In this document: piece by piece, positions 8,812 through 15,833 of the stretch
Position numbering within the stretch: the stretch's first letter is position 1
Layout of the letters: each line of letters starts with the position of its first letter
Assembly: GCF_019599275.1 (NCBI RefSeq)
Contig: NZ_JAHZTD010000002.1
Location: 1,240,001 to 1,304,000, forward strand
From: Hymenobacter sp. HSC-4F20
GTDB lineage: Bacteria > Bacteroidota > Bacteroidia > Cytophagales > Hymenobacteraceae
Length of the DNA stretch: 64,000 bases
Reading direction: 5' to 3'
The notes under the pieces: model-generated
Seen by the model: the letters and a program-made list of their open reading frames with translations, nothing else
The model's database searches: none
Told to the model about the DNA's origin: nothing
Program-made: the position numbers and the translations under genes

Positions 8812-8842
8812 AAAGGCCCCACCGAAGTTCGGTGGGGCCTTT
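8812..8842 (-). terminator. Intrinsic terminator for the outer-membrane barrel gene
   Basis: Arms AAAGGCCCCACCGAA (8812-8826) and TTCGGTGGGGCCTTT (8828-8842) pair perfectly around a single base. On the minus strand the stem is followed by six T, placing it 30 bases after the barrel gene. On the plus strand only three T follow, so it mainly serves the minus strand. Confidence 0.8.
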
Positions 8843-8872
8843 GTGCGGGGAATAGGTAGTGTGGAGAGAGAA

Positions 8873-9655
8873 TTAGAACGAGTAGTTGACCGACGCCTTA
8901 ATCACGCGGTTCTGGGCGTCGAAATTGTTGTTTTTGTCCAGGGACGAGAGGCCGTAATCGTAGCCGGCGCTCAGGCCCAAGCCGTTCTGGAACTGGTAGC
9001 CCAGGCCGCCCGTCACGCTAAAGTCCACGGGGCGGAACTGGTCCTTGATGTCGAAGTCTTCGTTGAAGGCGGAGAAACCCAGGGCGCTGGCATTCACGCG
9101 GGCCTTACCCGAGAGCAGCACCGAAGCCTGCGGACCAGCAAACACGTAGAACCCATCGGTCAGGTAAGCTTTGGCTAGCAGCGGAATATCGAGGTAGGCC
9201 ATGCGGGCCGTGGCTTTCACTTTGGCATTCAGAAAGTCGAACTGCTCCAGCGGAATGCGGCCCGTCAGCACGGTACCTTTCTCGGAGTAGCCTACCCCCG
9301 GCTCAATGGCAAAGCGCGGGCCCAGGGGCAGCGTGGCGTACAGGCCAGCATGGAAACCCGTCTTCATGTCCTTGGTCACGGCCCCGTTGGTGTAGTCGGC
9401 CAGGTCCATCACGCTGTTCACCGCGTCGCCCGACCAGTCGGAGACGTTCACGCCGGCCCGGATACCGAATTTCACGCCATCAGTAGCGGAGGAAGACGAG
9501 GAGTAAGAAGGCGTAGAACGTACCGGACGAGCCTGTGCTTTGCCGGTGTAAGCCGGTACGCGGTGGGGCTGAATCTGAGCCTGGGAGGCCGTGGCAAAAG
9601 CAGTAACGAAAAGGGTAGCAGCGGCCAGGCGGCCGAAAAGTCGCTTCGTATTCAT
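8873..9655 (-). CDS. PorT-like outer-membrane beta-barrel protein
   Basis: A 260-residue exported protein. The signal peptide MNTKRLFGRLAAATLFVTAFATASQAQ is followed by a Ser-rich linker and then a barrel-like region beginning 'KFGIRAGVNVSDWSGD', the usual opening of the PorT/outer-membrane-protein-beta-barrel family. It contains alternating strands such as 'KTGFHAGLYATLPLGPRFAIEPGVGYSEKG' and ends in '...ASVNYSF', an aromatic C-terminus typical for barrels. The cargo or role is unknown; it stands alone with its own terminator. Confidence 0.85.
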   Translation of the reverse strand: MNTKRLFGRLAAATLFVTAFATASQAQIQPHRVPAYTGKAQARPVRSTPSYSSSSSATDGVKFGIRAGVNVSDWSGDAVNSVMDLADYTNGAVTKDMKTGFHAGLYATLPLGPRFAIEPGVGYSEKGTVLTGRIPLEQFDFLNAKVKATARMAYLDIPLLAKAYLTDGFYVFAGPQASVLLSGKARVNASALGFSAFNEDFDIKDQFRPVDFSVTGGLGYQFQNGLGLSAGYDYGLSSLDKNNNFDAQNRVIKASVNYSF

Positions 9656-9911
9656 GGCAGGAAGTGTTGGAAGGAAGGGCCGGCTACCAGAGGTGCGCAG
9701 CGGGTGGCTGCCGGCTTCGAAAGGGTAACATTACAAAACCATGCCAACTTTCTGCCAAAGCTCTTGAACCAGTAGTAACCAGACCTCGCTCCTGCATTTG
9801 CCAAGAGGTTAATCAGCTTAATTTCAAACTATTAACTATATAAATAACTTTCAATACTCAACAGCCCTCTTTTCCATCTATTCCCCGCTCGCAACTCGTG
9901 GCTACCGAACG

Positions 9912-9944
9912 TTTGTTCGTAGGTATTTCTGAAAAATTAATTTG
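9912..9944 (+). promoter_or_regulatory. Candidate Bacteroidota promoter of the aromatic amino acid operon
   Basis: TTTG (9912-9915) and TTAATTTG (9937-9944) are separated by 21 bases. The downstream box matches the Bacteroidota consensus TAnnTTTG in seven of eight positions and the spacing fits the known -33/-7 arrangement. A start near 9950 would give a transcript that begins about 45 bases before the first leader peptide. Upstream, 9656-9911 holds no gene that I can support and is AT-rich toward its right end. Confidence 0.6.
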
Positions 9945-9994
9945 GAATTGCCACTGATGCGTTTCACCTTGCCGACATAAAGCACCTGATTTTC

Positions 9995-10054
9995 ATGCGT
10001 CAGCACACCGGCCGTTTCTTTTTTAGCTATTACTTCTACTACGCCACCACGTAG
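9995..10054 (+). CDS. Phe/Tyr leader peptide 1 of the aromatic operon attenuator
   Basis: A 19-codon frame starting ATG CGT CAG CAC and containing RFFFSYYFYY: four Phe and four Tyr codons within ten positions, then Ala-Thr-Thr and TAG. Such runs of the end-product amino acid are the hallmark of ribosome-mediated attenuation, where scarcity of charged tRNA stalls the ribosome. It is followed 41 bases later by an intrinsic terminator and lies about 310 bases before prephenate dehydratase, the gene that commits chorismate to Phe. Too short for usual gene callers. Function is inferred from composition, position and the structures around it. Confidence 0.85.
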   Translation: MRQHTGRFFFSYYFYYATT

Positions 10055-10107
10055 TCGAGCGGCCCACCTGTAGCTTTTCCAACCGAAACCATACAGCGCC
10101 TCTCGAC
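10054..10107 (+). promoter_or_regulatory. Candidate antiterminator of attenuator 1
   Basis: GTCGAGCGGC (10054-10063) can pair with GCCTCTCGAC (10098-10107) at nine of ten positions. The second segment is the left arm and upper stem of terminator 1, so the two structures exclude each other. The first segment starts at the last base of the leader stop codon. A ribosome finishing the leader would cover it and allow termination. A ribosome stalled on the Phe/Tyr codons would leave it free and prevent termination. Confidence 0.65.
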
Positions 10108-10129
10108 AACCTCGGGAGGCGCTTTTTTT
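10095..10129 (+). terminator. Terminator 1 of the tandem attenuator
   Basis: AGCGCCTC (10095-10102) pairs with GAGGCGCT (10116-10123), extended inward by CGA/TCG, and is followed by seven T (10123-10129). It lies between leader peptide 1 and leader peptide 2. Confidence 0.85.
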
Positions 10130-10150
10130 ACGCTCACGCTCCGGCTCCTT

Positions 10151-10231
10151 ATGCTTACCTCGGCTTTCTTTTACTACGGCTATACCTACTTCTTTTTTAC
10201 AGAGAAGCCGGGCCCGATTTGCCGAAGCTGA
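10151..10231 (+). CDS. Phe/Tyr leader peptide 2 of the aromatic operon attenuator
   Basis: A 26-codon frame starting ATG CTT ACC TCG with the core AFFYYGYTYFFF: five Phe and four Tyr codons in twelve positions, then Thr-Glu-Lys-Pro-Gly-Pro-Ile-Cys-Arg-Ser and TGA. It begins 21 bases after terminator 1 and ends 25 bases before terminator 2. The composition repeats that of leader 1, but the nucleotide sequences differ, so this is not a recent exact duplication. A weaker alternative pairing (CGGGCC at 10209-10214 with GGCCCCG at 10259-10265, one bulge) could act as its antiterminator. Confidence 0.83.
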   Translation: MLTSAFFYYGYTYFFFTEKPGPICRS

Positions 10232-10256
10232 CTAAAGCAGCCACTACCGCAAAACC

Positions 10257-10284
10257 AAGGCCCCGCACTCCGGAGGCCTTTTTT
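10257..10284 (+). terminator. Terminator 2 of the tandem attenuator
   Basis: AAGGCC (10257-10262) pairs with GGCCTT (10275-10280), continued inward by CC/GG past a bulged A, with six T at 10279-10284. The prephenate dehydratase ATG follows 23 bases later. Confidence 0.8.
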
Positions 10285-10307
10285 AGTATCCTTTCATTTC
10301 CAGTACC

Positions 10308-11138
10308 ATGCTTCCAGCCGTTGCCATTCAGGGTTTCGAAGGCAGTTTCCACCAGATAGCCGCCCGGCGCTACTTTAGCCCCGAGGTGGAGGTAGTACCC
10401 TGCGCTACGTTTGGAGAGGTAGTAAGCTCCGTGGTGCGAGGCACCGCCGGGGCGGCGGTTATGGCCATCGAAAACTCTATTGCTGGCAGCATTCTGCCCA
10501 ACTACACGTTGCTGCGGAAGTCGGGCCTGCGGGTGATTGGGGAAACCTACCTGCACATCCGTCAGCACCTGATGGCCTTACCTGGTCAGCAAGTAGAGGA
10601 CATTACCGAAGTACATTCCCACCCCATGGCCCTGTTGCAGTGCGCCGACTACCTGAGCCAACGCAAGCACTGGCGCCTGGTAGAAACCGAGGATACTGCC
10701 CTGAGCGCCCAGCGCATCCGGGAGGGGCTGCGCCCAGGGGTAGCTGCCGTGGCCGGCACGCTGGCCTCGGAGCTGTTCGGCTTGCCCATTCTGCAGGCCG
10801 ACATTCACTCCGAGAAGAAGAATTACACCCGCTTTCTGGTGGTAGCCCGCCCCGAAAACGCCCGGGAGGTAGCCCTGCCCAATAAAGCTTCGCTTTACTT
10901 CCACACCACCCACGCCCAGGGCAGCCTGGCGCGGGTGCTGGTGCGCATTGCCGAGCTGGGCATTAACCTCTCCAAGCTGCAGTCGTGCCCCAAGCCGGGC
11001 AGCACCTGGCATTACTACTTCCACGCAGACCTGGAGTTCGAGCAGCCCGAGCAACTGCAAGCCGCCCTTCAGGCCATTGCCCCACTCACGGAAGGCCTAG
11101 AAGTGTTGGGCGTGTATCACAAAGGCGACACTCACTAA
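10308..11138 (+). CDS. pheA: Prephenate dehydratase
   Basis: Converts prephenate to phenylpyruvate, the committed step to phenylalanine. The 276-residue protein has the dehydratase core from 'AIQGFEGSFHQIAARRYF' with 'AVMAIENSIAGSILPNYTLL' and the catalytic 'NYTRFLVVA' motif near residue 172, followed by a C-terminal ACT domain (SLYFHTTHAQGSLARVLVRIAELGINLSKLQSCP) that normally binds Phe for feedback inhibition. There is no fused chorismate mutase; that activity is on the fourth gene of the operon. The first gene after the two attenuators. A palindromic repeat separates it from the next gene. Confidence 0.95.
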   Translation: MLPAVAIQGFEGSFHQIAARRYFSPEVEVVPCATFGEVVSSVVRGTAGAAVMAIENSIAGSILPNYTLLRKSGLRVIGETYLHIRQHLMALPGQQVEDITEVHSHPMALLQCADYLSQRKHWRLVETEDTALSAQRIREGLRPGVAAVAGTLASELFGLPILQADIHSEKKNYTRFLVVARPENAREVALPNKASLYFHTTHAQGSLARVLVRIAELGINLSKLQSCPKPGSTWHYYFHADLEFEQPEQLQAALQAIAPLTEGLEVLGVYHKGDTH

Positions 11139-11156
11139 CTACAACCAAACAGAACC

Positions 11157-11247
11157 GTCATCCTGAGCAGCGCAAAGAGCCTCTACAGAAGGTAATTTCT
11201 GCTACTCCCAAGAAGCAATAGAGGTCCTTCGCGCTGCTCAGGATGTC
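11157..11247. repeat. Intergenic palindromic element, copy 1 (inside the aromatic operon)
   Basis: GTCATCCTGAGCAGCGCAAAG... on the left is mirrored by ...CTTCGCGCTGCTCAGGATG on the right, with imperfect arms and a central spacer. Same family as six other copies in this window (31648, 33597, 35817, 36742, 39350, 41282). It fills almost all of the space between pheA and the aminotransferase gene and is the most degenerate copy. Confidence 0.85.
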
Positions 11248-11277
11248 AAAGAAAAAAGCTCATAACCTGCCCTCATT

Positions 11278-12465
11278 ATGCAAGTTTCCGTTGCCAGTCG
11301 CCTCCAGCACACCCAGGAATACTACTTCTCGCAGAAGCTGCGCGAAATTGATGGCCTCAACAAAGCGGGCAAGCAAATTATTAACCTGGGTATTGGCTCC
11401 CCCGACATGCCGCCCCACCCCAAGGTGGTAGCGGCCCTTACGCGGGCGGCCGAGCAGCCGAATACCCACGCTTACCAGAGCTATAAAGGCGTGCCGGCCC
11501 TGCGCCAGGCCATGGCCGGCTGGTACCAGCGGCAGTACGGGGTAGCCCTGGACCCGGAAGCGGAAATTCTACCCCTGCTGGGCTCCAAGGAAGGCATTAT
11601 TCATGTGAGCATGACGTTTCTGGAGGCCGGCGACGAGGTGCTGATTCCGAACCCCGGCTACCCCGCCTACCGGGCCGCCGCCCACCTGAGCGGCGCCACC
11701 CCCCTCGACTACGACCTAGTTGCCGAGAACCACTGGCTGCCCGACCTGGAGGCCCTGGCCCGCCGCGACCTGAGCCGGGTGAAGCTGATGTGGGTAAACT
11801 ACCCCCACATGCCCACCGGCACCGCTGCCGATGCGGCTTTCTTCACCAAGCTCGTTGCCTTTGCCACCGCGCACAACATTCTGCTGGTCCACGACAACCC
11901 GTATAGCTTCATCCTGAACACCGAGCAGCCCCAGAGCTTGCTTTCGGTGCCCGGAGCGCGGGAAGTGGTGCTGGAGCTGAACTCCCTGAGCAAGTCGCAC
12001 AACATGGCGGGCTGGCGCGTGGGGCTGCTGGCCGGCCGCGCCGATCTGCTGCAGGAAGTGCTGCGCTTCAAAAGCAACCTCGACTCGGGCATGTTCTTGC
12101 CGGTGCAGCTGGCCGCCGTGGAAGCCCTCACCCTGGATGGTACCTGGTACCAAGAGCTGAACGCGCACTACGCGGCCCGCCGCCAGCTGGTGTTTGAGCT
12201 GCTGGATACTATTGGCTGCACCTACAGCCGCAATCAGGTAGGCTTGTTTGTGTGGGCGGCGGTTCCGGCCAGCTATGCTGATGGCTACGCCCTCAGCGAC
12301 GAGCTGCTGTACCAAGCCAATGTGTTCATCACGCCGGGCGGCATCTTCGGCAGTAACGGTAACGGGTTTATTCGGGTGAGTTTGTGCCAGACCACGGAGG
12401 TACTGCAAGCCGCGCTGGGCCGCATCCGGGCGGCCCGGGAAACGCCCGCTACCCTACCCGCCTAG
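11278..12465 (+). CDS. Class I/II pyridoxal-phosphate aminotransferase, probably aromatic
   Basis: A 395-residue fold-type I aminotransferase. Visible landmarks are 'INLGIGSPDMPPHP', 'GSKEGIIHVSMTFLEAGDEVLIPNPGYPAY', 'MWVNYPHMPTG' (the Asn-x-Pro cofactor region), 'LVHDNPYSFI' (Asp contacting the pyridine ring) and the PLP-lysine motif 'LNSLSKSHNMAGWRVG', with the conserved C-terminal Arg in 'NGFIRVSLC'. Its place between prephenate dehydratase and prephenate dehydrogenase suggests it turns phenylpyruvate and hydroxyphenylpyruvate into Phe and Tyr; the sequence alone would also allow an aspartate or LL-diaminopimelate enzyme. Confidence 0.88.
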   Translation: MQVSVASRLQHTQEYYFSQKLREIDGLNKAGKQIINLGIGSPDMPPHPKVVAALTRAAEQPNTHAYQSYKGVPALRQAMAGWYQRQYGVALDPEAEILPLLGSKEGIIHVSMTFLEAGDEVLIPNPGYPAYRAAAHLSGATPLDYDLVAENHWLPDLEALARRDLSRVKLMWVNYPHMPTGTAADAAFFTKLVAFATAHNILLVHDNPYSFILNTEQPQSLLSVPGAREVVLELNSLSKSHNMAGWRVGLLAGRADLLQEVLRFKSNLDSGMFLPVQLAAVEALTLDGTWYQELNAHYAARRQLVFELLDTIGCTYSRNQVGLFVWAAVPASYADGYALSDELLYQANVFITPGGIFGSNGNGFIRVSLCQTTEVLQAALGRIRAARETPATLPA

Positions 12466-12544
12466 TTAAGCTGGTCCTCGGCCAGCCGAGCCCATTAACT
12501 TCAGACCGAAAACTCACCATTTCACCCCCTCACCATTTCACCTA

Positions 12545-13390
12545 ATGGTAGTCACCATCATCGGAATTGGCTTGATTGGCGGTTCCCTGGCCTTGAGCCT
12601 CAAGGAAACGGGCCTGGCCCACCACATCATTGGCGTCGACCGTAGCCCCGAGAACCAGCGACAGGCCATAGCCTTGGGCTTGATAGATGAGGTAGAGAAT
12701 ACCCTACCGGCGGCCGTCACCCGTGCCGACCTGGTGGTGGTAGCCGTGCCTATGGACGCCATGCTCAGCGTGCTACCTCAAGTACTGGATGCTGCCACTG
12801 ACCGCCAGGTGGTTATTGATGTAGGCTCGACCAAGGCTACCCTGCTGGCCGCCGTGGAAGCCCACCCCAACCGCACCCGATTTGTGGCCGTGCACCCCAT
12901 GGCTGGCACCGAGTATTCGGGGCCATCGGCGGCTGTGCCGGGCTTGTTCAAGGGCAAAACCCTGGTTATCTGCGACGCTGCCCGCAGTGCCGAGGACGCC
13001 GTGGCCCGGGTGGAAGCCGTGTTTGGCCGCCTGGCTATGCAGCTCGTGCACATGGATGGCACCGCCCACGACCTGCACACGGCCTACATTTCGCACATTT
13101 CGCACATCACTTCGTTTGCCCTCGCCCTCACGGTGTTAGAGAAAGAAAAGGAAGAACAGCAGATCTTTGCCCTGGCCAGCGGCGGTTTTGAGTCGACGGT
13201 GCGCCTGGCCAAAAGCTCGCCCGATATGTGGGTGCCCATCTTCCGCCAGAACCGGGTGAACGTACTCGATGTGCTCGACGAGCACATCCACCAGCTCCAA
13301 CACCTGCGCGAGCTACTCAATCAGGAAGACTACCCGGCTGTTTATCAGCAAATCCAGCAGGCCAACCTGATCAAGAAGATTTTGAAATGA
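12545..13390 (+). CDS. tyrA: Prephenate dehydrogenase
   Basis: Oxidative decarboxylation of prephenate to 4-hydroxyphenylpyruvate, the tyrosine branch. The 281-residue product begins with a Rossmann nucleotide-binding motif, GIGLIGGSLALSLK, near residue 6. It continues with 'DLVVVAVPMDAM', 'VIDVGSTKATLL', 'FVAVHPMAGTEYSGP' (catalytic His region) and 'HTAYISHISHITSFALAL'. The length is that of a single-domain enzyme without ACT or chorismate mutase parts. Third gene of the operon, 79 bases after the aminotransferase. Confidence 0.94.
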   Translation: MVVTIIGIGLIGGSLALSLKETGLAHHIIGVDRSPENQRQAIALGLIDEVENTLPAAVTRADLVVVAVPMDAMLSVLPQVLDAATDRQVVIDVGSTKATLLAAVEAHPNRTRFVAVHPMAGTEYSGPSAAVPGLFKGKTLVICDAARSAEDAVARVEAVFGRLAMQLVHMDGTAHDLHTAYISHISHITSFALALTVLEKEKEEQQIFALASGGFESTVRLAKSSPDMWVPIFRQNRVNVLDVLDEHIHQLQHLRELLNQEDYPAVYQQIQQANLIKKILK

Positions 13391-13481
13391 GAGCTAAAGC
13401 TAGCTCCTTCCTCATCTGAGCAGAAAGCTAACAAAAGCGTCTTCCCTACCCCAACCCCTGAAACGAACCCTCAACATACGT

Positions 13482-14585
13482 ATGGAACAGCTTCTCACCT
13501 CTCCCGCCGACGCGGCTGAACACCCGAAATTCCTCGCCAAAAAGCCGCTAATCATTTCCGGGCCGTGCTCCGCTGAAACGGAGGAACAACTGATTGCCAC
13601 CTGCACCCAGCTGGCCGCCACCGGCAAGGTTGACATGCTGCGCGCCGGCATCTGGAAACCCCGCACCAAGCCCGGTCTGTTTGAGGGCATTGGCACCAAG
13701 GGCCTACCCTGGCTGCAGCGCGCCAAGCAGCTAACGGGCCTGCCTACCACCGTGGAAGTGGCTACCCCCAAGCACGTAGAAGATGCCTTGGCCTTCGATG
13801 TGGACGTGCTCTGGATTGGGGCTCGCACCACGGTAAACCCCTTCTCGGTGCAGGCCGTGGCCGATGCGCTGCGGGGCGTAGATATTCCGGTATTCATCAA
13901 AAACCCGGTGCACCCCGACCTGGAGCTGTGGATGGGCGCCGTGGAGCGCCTGGCCAAAACGGGCAACCAGAAAATCGGGCTGATTCACCGGGGCTTCGCC
14001 AGCTACGGCAACACCGAGTACCGCAACGCCCCCATGTGGCACCTGCCCATTGAGATGAAGCGCCGCCTGCCCGACCTGCCCATTATCTGCGACCCAAGCC
14101 ACATCTGCGGCAACCGCACCGGCCTGGCCAGCGTGGCCCAGAAAAGCATTGACTTAGACTTTGATGGGCTGATGCTGGAGTCGCACATTGACCCCGACAA
14201 TGCCTGGAGCGACGCCAAGCAGCAGGTGACGCCTCAGCGCCTGGCCGAGCTGCTCGATGGCCTGACCTGGCGCCACGAAACCACCGACCAGCAAGAATTC
14301 CTCAATAAGCTCAATCAGTTACGCGCCCAAATCAACCAGCTTGATGATGAGATTCTGCACCTGTTGGGCCGCCGCATGCAGGTAGCCGAAAGCATCGGGC
14401 AGTACAAAAAGGACAACGACATCACCATTCTGCAAACCAACCGCTGGAACGAGATTCTGGAGCGTGGCATTCAGCAAGGCCACCAGCTGGGCCTCACCCG
14501 CGACTTCATCCTCAAGTACTTCGACGCCGTGCACCTGGAGTCCATCAACCGCCAGAACCGCGTGATGAACCGCGAGAATCTATAG
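13482..14585 (+). CDS. Bifunctional DAHP synthase / chorismate mutase
   Basis: Residues 1 to about 265 form a type I-beta (KDO8P-like) 3-deoxy-D-arabino-heptulosonate-7-phosphate synthase: 'KPLIISGPCSAETEEQL', 'MLRAGIWKPRTKPGLFEG', 'VLWIGARTTVNPFSVQ', 'IGLIHRGFASYG', 'ICDPSHICGNRTGL' and 'GLMLESHIDPDNAWSDAKQQ'. The remaining 100 residues are an AroQ-type chorismate mutase (LRAQINQLDDEILHLLGRRMQVAESIGQYKK ... ESINRQ). It thus supplies both the entry step of the shikimate pathway and the prephenate used by the two upstream genes. This fusion is common in Bacteroidota. Last gene of the operon, followed by a hairpin. Confidence 0.94.
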   Translation: MEQLLTSPADAAEHPKFLAKKPLIISGPCSAETEEQLIATCTQLAATGKVDMLRAGIWKPRTKPGLFEGIGTKGLPWLQRAKQLTGLPTTVEVATPKHVEDALAFDVDVLWIGARTTVNPFSVQAVADALRGVDIPVFIKNPVHPDLELWMGAVERLAKTGNQKIGLIHRGFASYGNTEYRNAPMWHLPIEMKRRLPDLPIICDPSHICGNRTGLASVAQKSIDLDFDGLMLESHIDPDNAWSDAKQQVTPQRLAELLDGLTWRHETTDQQEFLNKLNQLRAQINQLDDEILHLLGRRMQVAESIGQYKKDNDITILQTNRWNEILERGIQQGHQLGLTRDFILKYFDAVHLESINRQNRVMNRENL

Positions 14586-14604
14586 GTGCGAGGGGATGGA
14601 GTGT

Positions 14605-14643
14605 CAGGCCCCCTACTGCTGACGACCAGTAGTAGGGGGCCTG
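14605..14643 (+). terminator. Hairpin after the aromatic operon
   Basis: CAGGCCCCCTACT (14605-14617) and AGTAGGGGGCCTG (14631-14643) form a 13-bp stem around 13 bases. There is no T-run, so termination strength is unclear; it may instead protect the 3' end. Confidence 0.6.
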
Positions 14644-14718
14644 CACTGCGGCCAGATTACCCGGGCGGTGCCCTGCTTACTTCGCAGGGCGGTAGCAGCC
14701 AGCACGAGGCAAAGCAGC

Positions 14719-15531
14719 TTAAGGAGTCTGGGTAGCGGCGGTGGCTTTCATGCGTTCCTCAATCTGGCCCAGCAAATACGCGGCGTCTTCCTTGTGCGCA
14801 TCATCGGGGAAAAGCTCCACGGCCCGGCGGGCGTGGGCCTGAGCTTTCTCAAACTCCTTTAATTCCAGGTACACAAAGGCCAGGTTGAGGTGGGTAGTCG
14901 GAGAATCTTTGCGCAGCTCGATGGACCGCTCGAAGGGCGCCAGGCTTTCCTGAAACTTACCTAAGCGCTGGTAAGAGTAGCCCAGGGCAAAGTACGAGAG
15001 GTAGTCGCCCTGGCCGTGGTCGTGAGCCTGCTGATAATGCTTGATAGTGCGTTGAAAAACAGCATCTTCGCCCAACTCCTGCTCGGCGCAGTCGCATTGC
15101 TGCACGGCAAAGTAATAGTCGCCCAGGGCACGGTCGAGCTTGTAGTTATCCGGGTATTTCTCCTGCAGTTTCTCCAGCACCCGCCGCACCGGAAAAGAGT
15201 AGCGCGGGGTATCTACTTCCAGCTGGCGCAGGCTATCGGGCGAAAGATCCAGCAGCTTCAGGTCGCGGAAGGCAAAGCGCTTCAGCTCGTCGGTGGCCGT
15301 GTAGTAGTTCAGGGCCAGCTCGGTTTTCTTTAGCGCTACGGCGGGGTCCAGGTTCATCTGGTCCAGAAATTTCAGCAGCTTCCAGGCCGATTCGTAGCGC
15401 CGTTCCAGCACCAGCTGGTTGGCCCGCCGTAGGGCCGTAGCCTGGGCGGCCGCTTCTGCCGCAGCCGTGGTTTGGGCCCAGCTTATGCTCGGGGCCAGCA
15501 GAAAAAGCAGCAAGAAAACAAACGGACGCAT
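14719..15531 (-). CDS. Exported tetratricopeptide-repeat protein
   Basis: A 270-residue protein with a signal peptide (MRPFVFLLLFLLAPSISWAQ). Helical repeats follow; the best TPR units are in the C-terminal half: 'DYLSYFALGYSYQRLGKFQESLAPFERSIEL', 'PTTHLNLAFVYLELKEFEKAQAHARRAVEL' and 'DDAHKEDAAYLLGQIEERM'. TPR arrays hold protein partners; no catalytic motif is present. It would sit in the periplasm. It is divergent from the acyltransferase gene. Confidence 0.82.
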   Translation of the reverse strand: MRPFVFLLLFLLAPSISWAQTTAAAEAAAQATALRRANQLVLERRYESAWKLLKFLDQMNLDPAVALKKTELALNYYTATDELKRFAFRDLKLLDLSPDSLRQLEVDTPRYSFPVRRVLEKLQEKYPDNYKLDRALGDYYFAVQQCDCAEQELGEDAVFQRTIKHYQQAHDHGQGDYLSYFALGYSYQRLGKFQESLAPFERSIELRKDSPTTHLNLAFVYLELKEFEKAQAHARRAVELFPDDAHKEDAAYLLGQIEERMKATAATQTP

Positions 15532-15833
15532 ACGAGAGCAACGCTAAAACCAGGCCCAAAGATGCCGGAATTTGTGAGGATGCGGGTGAAGCACGCTGAG
15601 CAGGGGTCTTTCAGTAAACAACGCAGGTAGTGGCGGCTCTGGTACCGCGCGGGCAACCCACGTAAGGTGTAAGCAGGCTTTGCTGCGGCGCTGAAAAGTC
15701 TGAAACCGGCAAGTTTTGGGGCGGCTGTTCGGCAAGAAATGCACAGGTTGCGGCCAGGCTTAGGCAAGCTCAACAACCTCTGTCCGCCCCGGCCAGTACA
15801 CTTCCCACCCATCCTTCTGCTTTTCTTGCGGCT

